DNA of 64,000 nucleotides from Palaemon carinicauda (Eukaryota > Arthropoda > Malacostraca > Decapoda > Palaemonidae). The notes under the pieces were generated by a model, which did no database searches, was not told the origin of the DNA, and saw only the letters and a list, made by a program, of their open reading frames with translations. Numbering within the stretch: the stretch's first letter is position 1; the number at the start of each line of letters is the position of its first letter. The stretch covers positions 17,053,462-17,117,461 of the forward strand of contig NC_090759.1 in assembly GCF_036898095.1 (NCBI RefSeq), given 5' to 3'. Both the position numbers and the translations under genes were made by a program. Positions 14,942 through 25,150 of this stretch are shown in pieces.

Positions 14942-17026
14942 TTGTTCCCATACTAACACATCTAATGGTAATTATTTGGGTATTCTTTCGGCGAAGCTGG
15001 AAGGTAGCCATTAGTCTTAAAGTGCGAGGTGGCAACCCTGCCTAACTGCTTGAGTGGGTAGGCTAGGGATGGCTGGGGGTTACTCAACCACCTCCATATG
15101 GTGTACTGTATATTTTCACAGCTGTGAGCTATTTCACTTTATCTTTTTGCTCTGTAGAGAATGAAAGTCTCTCTCCTCCCAAGGCTGTAATTGGACATCT
15201 TTAATCTCTCTTTCTTTTCAGGTGTGCGTGCTTTCTTCGGATCATCTTCATGCGGACCTGTCCTGGGCGCGAGGGTGCTGCATGTGGTACCTTCATGTCA
15301 TTGCTGGATACCGACCCGCATTCTCTGTGTCCTTCGTGTAGAGGGCATCGTTGCGAGCTGGGTTCGCCCTGTGCAGAGTGCAGGGAGTGGTCTGCCTCAA
15401 AATGGGAGAAATTTGGGTAGCGCAGAAAGAAGGCTAAGTGGGATCTTTCTCCCTCGGGCGAGGAAAGCGCATTCTTCTTTTTGCACCCCCAAATCTCTTT
15501 CAAAAGATCCTTCTCGTTCGCACTCTTCCGAGGGACGATCGAGCAGGAGCGCAGACCGTCTAATTACTTGACAACCCCGGGGTACTGGGGATACTGTAGT
15601 TGCTTCCCCTAGAGGAACAACTTCACCTCCAGCTGCTGGGGAGCCATTTTCCCTTGCATATGTGTTGCAGGTATGGCCGACCTTAGGGGCTTCTGTGCAC
15701 TCCCCGAGAAAGGAAGATCTTGTTCGTCTCCTTCAGCGGTCCCAGGAAGGACCCTTCTCCAGAGCTTCCAACATCTCATGCTTTAGAGCTTTGCAAAGTC
15801 CATCTGTCGCCCTCTCCTGGACCTTCCACACGCAGACGAGGCAATCGCTCGCGTTCGCCCCTCCGACGGCCTCCTGCTGACGACGATCCTACTCTCCATC
15901 CTGGGACCTCGTTGTACTGTAACCTTCAGCCTTCTGTTTCTCCTTGCAAGAACACTTCGGCTGCAGGTAATAATCTTGCAGCGACCAGTGCTCCTTCCAC
16001 CAGAGGCGCGCAGGGACGAGCTTCTCCATCTTCTCTTCCTTCGGGACACTTGTCCTGATCGTTGTTCGCGACGATCTGAAGATCATCTGTATCGTAGGTC
16101 ATCACGATTCGAACACCTTTCATCTAGAAGGCGTTATTGCTCTAGAGTTTCACGCTCACGAGACCATTGGTCTCAATATTCTCCTCGGAAGCGTTCCTCT
16201 TCACGAGGAGGAGAAGTCTCGCGATCATGCTCTGTACTATCACGGGCATCCCAGTCTAGACATAGGTCCAGACGCTTGCGACGATCAAGATCACGAGGAC
16301 GACGCTCGCTCTCGTGAGGACAAAGCTACCGTTCACGAGGGCGACGTTCACGTTTGCAAGGCCCATGCTCATGTTTGCGAGCTAGGCATGTACGACGCTC
16401 ATGCCGTTCTCGGACAAGAGCTAGTCGCTTCCGTTCATGAATAGTGCATCCATGATCAAGGTGTAGACGTTCCTCGTCTAGAGGTATTGGTAGGCGTTCG
16501 TGCAGTCCATCAGTGCGTAGCCTCTTAATCCGTCCTTCTCCTAAATGACCTCGGACTGAACCTGATCATGAGACTGACCGTCCCTCAGACAGGCGTCCAG
16601 CTAAACATCCAGTGCCTTTTACCACCTGGAGTGTTTTAGCAAAGCATTCGCCTATGTATTGTTCGGGAACGCGTTCTCCAGCGCTTAGGGTTGCCCCTAC
16701 TCGTAGTCCTCTCTACCGACTTTATTTGGTGCTTCTTTGCAGCAGCAGGAATGTGCTATGCCTTCCTCTTCCAGTGTTGCTTCTAGTGCTCATGTTGCGA
16801 GCACTTTTGCACGTGAATCGCTCCCATTGTCACGCAAGTCTTGTGATTTTGTGTGTGAATCACACGAATTTGTGTGCAAATCAGCGATTTCCACGAGCAA
16901 AGGTTTCGGAATCACGAGTAAGTGCGGTACCAACACCTCCGGCTTCTACCACCTCCAGCTGCAGGCCTATGCCCTTTCCAGAGGTTTTGAGGAGCCTCCT
17001 AATAAGTTCACTAATGTCCCTGTTTG
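14942..17026 (+). mobile_element. DIRS lineage II element G, 5' part
   Basis: Starts with ttgttccc and a diverged left terminal repeat; the tattctttcggcgaagctg block matches C, E and F. A pyrimidine-AG run ends near 15222, then the gag-like ORF1 follows. The element is old and continues at 17715-18107, 24728-24803 and 32010-34404, with younger insertions between the pieces. Its RNase H, YR and right end are missing. Confidence 0.85.
15250..17026 (+). pseudogene. Gag-like ORF1 of element G, N-terminal part
   Basis: ATG at 15250 starts the same Cys pattern as element A (ACGTFMSLLDTDPHSLCPSC, then RGHRCELGSPCAECREW), ending at TAG 15418-15420. Downstream pieces in changing frames keep a Ser/Arg-rich tract (about 15976-16317, with SRRRYCSRVSRSRDHW and RRSRSRGRRS). 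Many stops and frameshifts show long decay. It is split from the rest of ORF1 by the RTE fragment. Confidence 0.8.
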
Positions 17027-17714
17027 CCTGAGGTGGGGCTGAAGATAAATAGAAGAAAGACAGAGATAATGAGAATGGAGTATGTAATGGAAGATTTAAT
17101 ATTATTGGAAGGAGAAAGGATTAATGAGGTAGAATCATTTAAGTATTTAGGGATAATGATCTCCAATACAGGGTCTTCAGAATTAGAGTTTAGTGAAAGA
17201 TTGAAAAAAGCAAATCAGACAATGGCTAGGTTAAGTAAAATTTCAAAATCAAATCGCCTAAAATTTCTTATAAAAATCAGACTATATATCAGTTTAGTGA
17301 GATCGGTGTTACTCTATGGACATGAGTCATGGTATGACACTGAAACAGTCTCCAATAGATTTAGTAGATTTGAGATATTGGGAGTTAAATGGCAGGACAG
17401 GATTAGAAATGAAACTATGCGAGATCACTCGAGTACAATATGTGGATGAGATCATGATGAGGGGTAGATGAAGATGGTTTGGGCATGCTCTTTGCACTCC
17501 CCAAGAGAGATTAGTTCACCAAACGTTAACTGGGCTCCACAAGGCACTAGAAGAATTTGAAGACCCAGGCCTACATGGCTTAGGACTAAAGCACGAAGTA
17601 GGAGATGATGAAGGGAGAAGTATTGAATTAAAAGATCAAGACAGAGACGACTGGCAAAATCTAAGCGAGGCCCTTTGCGTCAATAGGCGTAGGAGGAGAT
17701 GATGATGATGATGA
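17027..17714 (+). mobile_element. RTE-like LINE 3' fragment inserted in G
   Basis: The frame from about 17027 reads EVGLKINRRKTEIMR, then VESFKYLGIMISNTG, then LYISLVRSVLLYGHESW, the standard C-terminal part of RTE/endonuclease-RT type LINEs. It stops at 17449, and the 3' tail ends in a gatgatgatgat run at about 17697-17714; trinucleotide tails are typical of RTE elements. The endonuclease and catalytic RT core are missing. G gag-like sequence lies on both sides. Confidence 0.85.
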
Positions 17715-18107
17715 GCCTGGATCGTCCTACTCGTCTATCAAAGGAACATATCCTGATGTTGCAAGACTCTCCCCTACGTCTGCGCATGCTCCCTCTAGAG
17801 CTCCCCTACGGGACGTTCTCCCCATGGACCTTCATGGCTTGCCTAAAGATTCTGAGCACCCTGCATGGGTAAGCAGCTTCCTCTCTACCCTGCAGGAGTC
17901 TGTGGGAGTTGCTCCTCCACTGCCACAGCCTTCGACTGCTCTAGCCATAACTACTCCAGGAATTCTCTTGGAATCCTCTTCGAGTTTGTCTCTTGGGAGT
18001 CTTGACCCTAGAAGGAGACCAGTGTTGGACAAGGCATAGAGATCACCTTCATCTCAATCTCGTTGCGACGGTCCTCTTTCTTCTGACTCTTATATGGCTA
18101 ACCTGCC
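17715..18107 (+). pseudogene. Element G ORF1, middle part
   Basis: Continues the gag-like region after the RTE insertion. The frame 17824-18039 (LHGLPKDSEHPAWVSSFL) runs, past one TAG, to SYMANLP at the DIRS1 border, and resumes in the same phase as FTPVKARE after 24727. This continuity shows that DIRS1 landed inside G. Confidence 0.75.
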
Positions 18108-18280
18108 TTTTTCAATATTAATCTTACCCGATGATCATGTAGCTGTCAACTCCGTTGCCCGACAGAAATCTACGGTCGGGATACGCCAGCGATCGCTATA
18201 CAGGTGGGGGTGTACTCACCAGCGCCATCTGTGGTCAGGTACTCCAGTACTTCTTGTCAACAAGACCTCAATTTTTCCTC
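18108..18280 (+). repeat. Left inverted terminal repeat of DIRS1
   Basis: Inverted match to 24535-24727; near-identical copies occur in DIRS2. The outer start tttttcaatattaatc is confirmed by the ICR. The right ITR carries about 21 extra outer bases not present here. Confidence 0.93.
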
Positions 18281-18492
18281 TGTCGTGCCACCGGCAAGAC
18301 CTACATGGATACGCTGTTGATTTTGGAGTCTTTTGTTCACGATTTGGTGAAGTATTTGCTCTGAAATTTAGCCTTCGCTGTACAGGAAGCTTTAGCCTTA
18401 GCTTAGCAAGCTTTTGGTATTAATTTGATTCATTGGTTAACGATCTTTGCTTTACTTTGGAATTCCCCCTTTGACTACTTCTAAAATTCAAG
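18281..18492 (+). promoter_or_regulatory. 5' leader of DIRS1
   Basis: AT-rich leader between the left ITR and the ORF1 ATG. In DIRS elements the left terminal repeat and leader are assumed to hold the promoter; no specific core motif could be assigned here. Confidence 0.4.
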
Positions 18493-21036
18493 ATGTCTGA
18501 CCATTCCCAAGTTCCTTAATACAGGCGATGTAGTGTTAGGACTTGTAATAGGCGTCTTCCGAAGGCCTCTGTTGATCCTCACACCGTATGTTCCAATTGT
18601 AGGGGAAAATCCTGTCAATTGGAAGATCGATGTGGGGAATGTGCTGGGCTTTCGGAATTCGATTTTAATGAATTCCTCAGATATACTCGTAGGTTAGAGA
18701 AGGAGAGAGATAGGAGGAGTTCTTCTCGCTCTTTGGATATTTCCTCTCCCCATGCCCCTCAACCTTTTCCTTCCCCTGTGGTGGTGACCCCCGAACCTGC
18801 TACGAGTGCTCAGCCTGCAATGGCTGATATGTTGCGTGCCATTCAGGCTCTCGGTGATAAGGTGGAGTCGTTGGTTAGTGACCGCAATCAGCTCTTGGCA
18901 GATGTCAGAGAGCTGAAAGCGAAGAGTGCAGTGGGAAGTGTTAGTGCAAGTGCTGTGCATAGTGTCAGTGTCAGTGTTGCGCATGAGGATACATCTGTGC
19001 GTGCCAGTCGTCCTCCCAGTCCGGGACCTCTTGCAAGCTCCCAAGCCCAGGGGAGAAGCAATGTCGAAGGACCAAAGGGTTCGGCAGGCCTTGATCGGCG
19101 CACAGATGTATCCTCAGTGGTTGCGGACGTATCTGCTAAGGATCGTCCCTTCCACTCCCAGACGAATGAGCCCTTACATTCCTCGTCTGTGGAAGAGGTT
19201 TCCAGGAGGAAACGGTGGACTAAGGTCTCACGACCGCTCAAGCGTAAAGTCCCTTCAGAGCTAGTCCAACGGCCCAGGTGTAGCCACTGGGTCAGTTCGG
19301 ACTCGCCGCAGTCATCTGATGACTGCACACCTCCCAAGAGAGGTAGAGTGGTCCCTCAACAGGCCTCTGCTCCAACCACAGTAGACCCTAAGTGGTCCAT
19401 GCTGCAGACTATGCAGTCTCAGCTTGCGGCTTTTATGCAGGAGTATCAGGCAGAGAAGGTTAACACCCCTCCTCCTGTGAGAGCTCCTCCACCGTTGCGC
19501 AGTCCTCACTGCCAGACGCATGTTCTTGCTGCACCCTCTGCTTACATGCGTGGGCTGCCGCATCGGGAGTGTCCGGGTTCCAGCACTATGCGGCATTCTC
19601 CTCAGCCCATGCAGCATGCTCTGCAGACCTTACAGCATGCTCCGCATTCCATGCGGCATGAGCCGCATTCCATGCAGCATGAGCCTCATACCATGCAGCA
19701 TGAGCCTCATCCCATGCAGCATGAGCCGCATGCCATGCAGCATGAGCCGCATACCATGCAGCATGAGCCGCATCCCATGCAGCATGAGCCGCATGCCATG
19801 CAGCATGAGCCGCATGCCTTACAGCATGCTCTGCATACCACACCGCATGCTCCTCAGCCCACCGCAGACCCTCCCTCACACCGGCCCTCTGCTTTTGTTG
19901 TTGCCAGCTCACAGTCTGTCCAGCAGAGGCATGATGATGGATCCGCAGGTACGCATGCACCCGTTCTGCAGGATTCAGCCGTTCAGCTTGCTGCTCTGCC
20001 TTTGCCTCTTACAACTCAACTGTCGGGTGAGGAGGCTTCTGAGGATGAAGCTGCTCATCTAGATGATCCTCATTCTGATGTTGAAGGACACAAGTCTTCG
20101 CCACCCTCCTTAGACTTCCGCAAAGTCCTTGCTTTGTTCAGAGAGTTGTACCCTGAACACTTTGTGTCTGCAACCCCTCGTTCTCCTCCCTCCGAGTTTG
20201 CTCTGGGCATGCAGTCTACTACGCCTGCCTTCACCAAGCTTGTTTTTGTCAGATCATCAAGGAGAGCTTTGAGGGTTATGGGGGATTGGTTGCAGTCCAA
20301 GAAGCAACTGGGAAGGACCTCTTTTGTGTTTCCTCCTCCCAAGCTGGCTTCTAAGTCGGGCGTCTGGTATGCCACGGGAGAGGAACCTGGCTTGGGGGTT
20401 CCTGCCTCTGCCCAGGCCGACTTCTCAAGTCTGGTTGACTCTCCCCGCAGGTTGGCTATGAGACGTTCGAAGATCTGCTGGTCCTCTTCAGATCTTGATC
20501 ACATGTTAAGGGGAGTCTTTCGTGCCTTCGAGATATTCAACTTCCTCGATTGGTGTCTGGGAGCCTTAAGCAGGAAGACTGCCCCTTCTGACAAGGACTC
20601 AGCCATGCTGATCATGTCCAGCATGGACAAGGCAATACGGGATGGGTCTGGCGAGCTTGCGGCTTCTTATGTATCAGGGGTCCTCAAGAAAAGAGAACAT
20701 CTGTGCTCCTTCTTATCTGCTGGTATCACCCCTTGCCAGAGGTCAGAGTTACTTTTTGCTCCTCTGTCTAAGTGTCTGTTTCCGGAGGAGTTAATTAAGG
20801 GGATGGCTGCCTCTCTTCTCCAGAAGGATACGCATGACCTCATGGCTTCTTCTGCACGTAAGGCTAAGACCTTACCTTCCGTGACTAAACCTTACCGCCC
20901 GCTAGCAGTTGATACACCTGCTTCCAGGTTCATCCCGCCCTTTCGTGGCAGAACCTCCAGCAGAGGAGGTACCCGTGCAGACAGTCACCGTGGCAAGTCC
21001 AAGAAGGGTTCCAAGTCCACAAGAGGCAAGTTTTGA
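18493..21036 (+). pseudogene. Gag-like ORF1 of DIRS1, one early stop
   Basis: ATG at 18493 aligns with the DIRS3 start (60660). TAA at 18517-18519 (codon 9) interrupts it, after which the frame is open for more than 830 codons. Order of features: Cys-rich module (RRCSVRTCNRRLP, DPHTVCSNCRGKSC, CGECAGLSEF); a coiled-coil-like stretch around ALGDKVESLVSDRNQLLAD; Ser-rich linkers; a His-rich heptad repeat (MQHEPHx, about 19590-19860); then a conserved C-terminal domain (LDFRKVLALFRELYP, TPAFTKLVFVRSSRRAL, EIFNFLDWCLGALSR) and a basic tail. Restart at 18619 could bypass the stop, but that would lose half of the Cys module. Function is presumed structural or RNA-binding. Confidence 0.85.
19590..19860 (+). 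repeat. 21-bp minisatellite encoding MQHEPHx heptads
   Basis: About eight near-perfect 21-base units (catgagccgcatnccatgcag type) flanked by degenerate relatives ending HALH and HAPH. The unit is a multiple of three and lacks stops in several frames, giving long spurious open frames on both strands. DIRS2 has more units; DIRS3 has none. Confidence 0.95.
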
Positions 21037-21088
21037 CTGCCCTCCTCTCCAGACAGCTGTAGGAGCCAGACTCAAGACCTTCTGGTAA

Positions 21089-23095
21089 GCTTGGGAGAGC
21101 AGAGGTGCAGACGCTCAGTCTGTGAAGTGGCTGAGGGAGGGATACAGAATTCCGTTCTGCCGCAATCCCCCTCTAGCTACATCTCCCATCAACCTCTCTC
21201 CCAACTACAAGGAGAAGGACAAGAGGCTAGCGTTGCAACAAGAGGTGTCGCTCTTGCTACAAAAGGAGGCAGTGGTCATAGTCCGGGACCATCAATCCCC
21301 GGGCTTTTACAACCGTCTCTTCCTGGTAGCCAAGAAGACAGGAGGTTGGAGACCGGTGCTGGACGTCAGTGCGCTCAATGCTTATGTCACCAAGCAGACG
21401 TTCACTATGGAGACGACGAAGTCGGTCCTAGCAGCGGTAAGGCAGGAGGACTGGATGGTCTCGTTAGACCTGAAAGACGCATACTTTCACGTCCCCATCC
21501 ATCCAGACTCCCAACCTTTCCTGAGATTCGTCTATGGAAAGGTTGTGTACCAGTTCCAAGCCCTGTGCTTTGGCCTAAGCACGGCACCTCTTGTGTTTAC
21601 GCGACTGATGAGGAATTTTGCGAAATTCCTTCACTTGGCAGACATCAGAGCCCCCCTCTATTTAGACGACTGGCTTTTAAGAGCTCCCACAAGTCGTCGC
21701 TGTCTGGAGAATCTCAGATGGACTATGGATCTGACCAAGGAACTGGGCCTCCTGGTCAATTTAGAGAAGTCCCAGCTCGTCCCATCCCAGACCATTGTTT
21801 ACCTGGGTATGGAGATTCAGAGTCGAGCTTTTCGGGCTTTTCCGTCGGCCCTAAGGATCAACCAAGCCCTAGAGTGCATCCTGAGCATGCTGAGAAGGAG
21901 CCGATGCTCAGTAAGGCAGTGGATGAGTCTAACAGGGACACTTTCATCGCTGGCCCTGTTCATCGAGTTAGGGAGACTCCACCTCCGCCCCCTTCAGTAT
22001 CATCTGGCTGCTCACTGGATCAAGGACATGACGCTAGAGACGGTCTCAATTCCTGTTTCCGAAGAGATGAGGTCTACTCTAACGTGGTGGAAGAACAGCA
22101 TTCTTCTCAAGGAAGGTCTTTCGTTAGCTGTTCAGACCCCCGACCACCATCTCTTCTCGGACGCATCAGACTCGGGCTGGGGTGCGACATTGGACGGACA
22201 GGAATGCTCGGGAACATGGAATCAGGAGCAAAGGACACTCCACATCAATTGCAAGGAGTTGTTGGCGGTTCATCTGGCCTTAATGAACTTCAAGTCCCTC
22301 CAGCTAAACAAGGTGGTGGAGGTGAACTCCGACAACACCACAGCCTTGGCTTACATCTCCAAGCAGGGGGGGACTCATTCGAGGAAGTTGTTCGAGATCG
22401 CAAGGGACCTCCTCATTTGGTCAAAAGATCGAAGGCTCACGCTGGTAACGAGGTTCATTCAGGGCGATATGAATGTCATGGCAGATCGCCTCAGCCGGAA
22501 GGGTCAGGTCATCCCCACAGAGTGGACCCTTCACAAGAATGTTTGCAGCAGACTTTGGTCCCTGTGGGGTCAGCCAACCATAGATCTGTTCGCTACCTCG
22601 ATGACCAAGAGGCTCCCATTGTATTGTTCTCCGATTCCAGACCCAGCAGCAGTTCACGTGGATGCTTTTCTGCTGGATTGGTCCCATCTCGACCTGTATG
22701 CATTCCCGCCGTTCAAGATTGTCAACAGGGTACTTCAGAAATTCGCCTCTCACAAAGGGACACGGCTGACGTTGGTTGCTCCCCTCTGGCCCGCGAGAGA
22801 ATGGTTCACAGAGGTACTGCAATGGCTGGTCGACGTTCCCAGGACTCTCCCTCTAAGAGTGGACCTTCTGTGTCAACCTCACGTAAAGAAGGTACACCCA
22901 AGCCTCCACGCTCTTCGTCTGACTGCCTTCAGACTATCGAAAGACTCTCAAGAGCTAGAGGCTTTTCGAAGGAGGCAGCCAGAGCGATTGCTAGAGCTAG
23001 GAGGACATCCACTCTCAGAGTCTATCAATCTAAATGGGAAGTCTTCAGAAGCTGGTGCAAGGCCAATGCAGTTTCCTCAACCAGTACCACTGTAA
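21089..23095 (+). CDS. Reverse transcriptase-RNase H-methylase-like ORF2 of DIRS1
   Basis: Copies the RNA genome into DNA. The frame is open from just after a TAA at 21086-21088, where DIRS3 has CAG. RT motifs: GYRIPF, GFYNRLFLV, GGWRPVLDVSALN, catalytic LDLKDAYFHVP (about 21463-21495), LCFGLSTAPLVFT and catalytic YLDDW (about 21659-21673). RNase H follows with LFSDASDSGWGA, CKELLAVHLAL, NSDNTTALAYI and ADRLSR, giving the D-E-D-D set. A Dam-methylase-like region ends the protein (PTIDLFATSM, YAFPPF, LVAPLWPAREW). In DIRS3 this ORF starts inside the end of ORF1, so the upstream stop probably removes the natural start. The last 294 bases overlap the YR frame. Confidence 0.92.
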   Translation, partial: AWESRGADAQSVKWLREGYRIPFCRNPPLATSPINLSPNYKEKDKRLALQQEVSLLLQKEAVVIVRDHQSPGFYNRLFLVAKKTGGWRPVLDVSALNAYVTKQTFTMETTKSVLAAVRQEDWMVSLDLKDAYFHVPIHPDSQPFLRFVYGKVVYQFQALCFGLSTAPLVFTRLMRNFAKFLHLADIRAPLYLDDWLLRAPTSRRCLENLRWTMDLTKELGLLVNLEKSQLVPSQTIVYLGMEIQSRAFRAFPSALRINQALECILSMLRRSRCSVRQWMSLTGTLSSLALFIELGRLHLRPLQYHLAAHWIKDMTLETVSIPVSEEMRSTLTWWKNSILLKEGLSLAVQTPDHHLFSDASDSGWGATLDGQECSGTWNQEQRTLHINCKELLAVHLALMNFKSLQLNKVVEVNSDNTTALAYISKQGGTHSRKLFEIARDLLIWSKDRRLTLVTRFIQGDMNVMADRLSRKGQVIPTEWTLHKNVCSRLWSLWGQPTIDLFATSMTKRLPLYCSPIPDPAAVHVDAFLLDWSHLDLYAFPPFKIVNRVLQKFASHKGTRLTLVAPLWPAREWFTEVLQWLVDVPRTLPLRVDLLCQPHVKKVHPSLHALRLTAFRLSKDSQELEAFRRRQPERLLELGGHPLSESINLNGKSSEAGARPMQFPQPVPL

Positions 23096-23994
23096 CCCAG
23101 ATTGCTGACTTCCTGTTACATCTAAGGAACGTTAGATCCCTATCAGCTCCTACGATCAAGGGTTACAGAAGTATGTTGGCAGCGGTTTTCCGCCACAGAG
23201 GCTTGGATCTTTCCTCCAACAAAGATCTGCAGGACATCCTTAGGTCTTTTGAGACCTCTAAGGAACGTCGGTTGTCCACTCCAGGCTGGAATCTAGACGT
23301 GGTCCTAAGGTTCCTGATGTCATCTAGATTTGAACCGCTCCAATCAGCCTCTTTCAAGGACCTCACATTAAAAACTCTTTTCCTAGTATGCCTAGCAACA
23401 GCTAAGAGAGTAAGTGAGATCCACGCCTTCAGCAGGAACATAGGTTTCACATCGGAAACGGCTACATGTTCCTTGCAGCTCGGTTTTTTGGCTAAAAACG
23501 AGCTTCCTTCACGTCCTTGGCCTAAATCGTTCGAGATCCCTAGCCTATCCAACTTGGTGGGTAACGAGCTGGAGAGAGTACTTTGCCCAGTCAGAGCTCT
23601 TAGGTACTATCTGAAAAGGTCAAAACCCTTACGAGGACAATCAGAAGCCTTATGGTGTGCTGTTAAGAAGCCTTCGCTACCAATGTCTAAGAACGCAGTT
23701 TCTTACTACATCAGGCTTCTGATTAGAGAAGCTCATTCTCATATGAAGGAAGAAGACCTTGCTTTACTGAAGGTAAGGACACATGAAGTGAGAGCTGTGG
23801 CTACTTCAGTGGCCTTCAAACAGAACCGTTCTCTGCAGAGTGTTATGGATGCAACCTATTGGAGAAGCAAGTCAGTGTTCGCATCATTCTATCTCAAAGA
23901 TGTCCAGTCTCTTTACGAGAACTGCTACACCCTGGGACCATTCGTAGCAGCGAGTGCAGTAGTAGGTGAGGGCTCAGCCACTACATTCCCATAA
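22801..23994 (+). CDS. Tyrosine recombinase ORF3 of DIRS1
   Basis: Integrates the circular DNA intermediate in place of a retroviral-type integrase. ATG 22801 is the first Met in this frame near the domain; the frame is also open far upstream, so the start is uncertain. The core-binding part reads ARGFSKEAARAIARARR, then YQSKWEVFRSWC and TIKGYRSML. Catalytic features: Arg in AKRVSEIHAFS, His-x-x-Arg in RTHEVRAVATS and nucleophile Tyr in ASFYLKDVQSLY. The full R-H-R-Y set is present with no frameshift; the matching gene in DIRS2 has two. The 397-codon length is reasonable for a DIRS YR. Confidence 0.9.
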   Translation: MVHRGTAMAGRRSQDSPSKSGPSVSTSRKEGTPKPPRSSSDCLQTIERLSRARGFSKEAARAIARARRTSTLRVYQSKWEVFRSWCKANAVSSTSTTVTQIADFLLHLRNVRSLSAPTIKGYRSMLAAVFRHRGLDLSSNKDLQDILRSFETSKERRLSTPGWNLDVVLRFLMSSRFEPLQSASFKDLTLKTLFLVCLATAKRVSEIHAFSRNIGFTSETATCSLQLGFLAKNELPSRPWPKSFEIPSLSNLVGNELERVLCPVRALRYYLKRSKPLRGQSEALWCAVKKPSLPMSKNAVSYYIRLLIREAHSHMKEEDLALLKVRTHEVRAVATSVAFKQNRSLQSVMDATYWRSKSVFASFYLKDVQSLYENCYTLGPFVAASAVVGEGSATTFP

Positions 23995-24399
23995 TCCCAT
24001 AACCTTTTTAACCTTTCTCTTGATTGCTTTTATTGTTGTTTTGGGGTTGTACGGTCGGCTAAGAAGCCTTCCGCATCCTGGTTGATTTGGCGGGTGGTCA
24101 ATTCTTTCTTGAGAAGCGCCTAGGTTAGAGGTTGTGATGAGGTCCTTTAGTATGGGTTGCAGCCCTTTATACAGTACTTCAGCACCTAAGAGTCGTTCAG
24201 CATCCTAAGAGGACCGCTACGCTCAGTAAGGAAGACGTACTTATTAAAGGCAGAGTAATGGTTCAAGTCGACTTCCTTACCAGGTACTTATTTATTTTTT
24301 ATTGTTATTTTGAATAACTAATAAAAATGAAATACGGGATACTTAGCTTCTTTGTTAACATGTATACTGGTCTCCACCCACCACCCTGGGTGTGAATCA
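23995..24399 (+). other. 3' untranslated region of DIRS1
   Basis: Non-coding, AT-rich, nearly identical to 30775-31164 in DIRS2. No polyadenylation site assigned with confidence. Confidence 0.6.
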
Positions 24400-24492
24400 G
24401 CTACATGATCATCGGGTAAGATTAATATTGAAAAATGTTATTTTCATTAGTAAAATAAATTTTTGAATATACTTACCCGATAATCATGATTT
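24400..24492 (+). repeat. Internal complementary region of DIRS1
   Basis: Spells the reverse complement of the joined element ends. The left end (gattaatattgaaaaa) is followed by the right end (tgttattttcattag). It allows priming across the ends to form a circle in the DIRS replication model. Confidence 0.93.
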
Positions 24493-24534
24493 AAATGACC
24501 CGCCCTTCCTCCCCATAGAGAACCAGTGGACCGA

Positions 24535-24727
24535 GGAGAAAATTGAGGTCTTGTTGACAAGAAGTACTGGAGTACCTGACCACAGATGGCGCTGGTGAGT
24601 ACACCCCCACCTGTAAAGCGATCGCTGGCGTATCCCGACCGTAGATTTCTGTCGGGCAACGGAGTTGACAGCTACATGATCATCGGGTAAGTATATTCAA
24701 AAATTTATTTTACTAATGAAAATAACA
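24535..24727 (+). repeat. Right inverted terminal repeat of DIRS1
   Basis: Inverted match to the left ITR, with an outer extension ending gaaaataaca. The next base begins flanking G sequence (ttttactccgg). Confidence 0.93.
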
Positions 24728-24798
24728 TTTTACTCCGGTTAAGGCAAGGGAAACCATGACTAAGAGGCAGAAGAGAATGATGAGAGGCGTAATGCCAC

Positions 24799-24803
<5 letters not shown>
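24728..24803 (+). pseudogene. Element G ORF1, short piece between DIRS1 and repeat R
   Basis: Open in the phase continuing from 18107 (FTPVKARETMTKRQKRMM, ending VMPPH). It stops at the copy of acctcat that reappears at 32010-32016 on the far side of R, where ADINHP continues the phase before a stop. Confidence 0.8.
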
Positions 24804-24848
<45 letters not shown>

Positions 24849-24974
24849 AAGCTACAACCCTTGTTGGAAAAGCAGGATGCCATAAGCCCAGGGGCTCCAA
24901 CTGGGAAAATCGCCCAGTGAGAAAAGGAAACAAGGAAAAATAAAATATTCTAAGAACAGTAACATTAAAATAAA
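24804..24974 (+). mobile_element. Dispersed repeat R, first part, with (ATT)n head
   Basis: Begins with about 45 bases of ATT trinucleotide, then a block starting gctacaacccttgttgg. DIRS2 interrupts it at 24975, and it continues at 31496. Flanked by acctcat at both outer ends, a likely 7-bp target duplication. Reverse-oriented relatives lie at 5565-5832 and 58978-59460. It encodes no protein. Confidence 0.88.
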
Positions 24975-25150
24975 TTTTTCAATATTAATCTTACCCGATG
25001 ATCATGTAGCTGTCAACTCTGTTGCCCGACAGAAATCTACGGTCGGGATACGCCAGCGATCGCTATACAGGTGGGGGTGTACACAACAGCGCCATCTGTG
25101 AGCAGGTACTCAAGTACTTCTTGTCAACAAGAACTCAATTTTTCCTCTGT
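24975..25150 (+). repeat. Left inverted terminal repeat of DIRS2
   Basis: Near-identical to the DIRS1 left ITR and inverted relative to about 31300-31495. Confidence 0.92.

Larger units (their letters stand above)
18108..24727 (+). mobile_element. DIRS1: nearly intact DIRS retrotransposon (lineage I)
   Basis: A 6.6 kb element with left ITR 18108-18280, right ITR 24535-24727 and ICR 24400-24492. Three ORFs lie in canonical DIRS order: gag-like ORF1, RT-RNase H-methylase-like ORF2, and an overlapping tyrosine recombinase ORF3. Both enzyme frames are open with catalytic residues present. Lesions are limited to a TAA at ORF1 codon 9 and a TAA in the ORF2 leader. It sits in G with no target duplication. 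It is the youngest-looking full element here. Confidence 0.96.
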
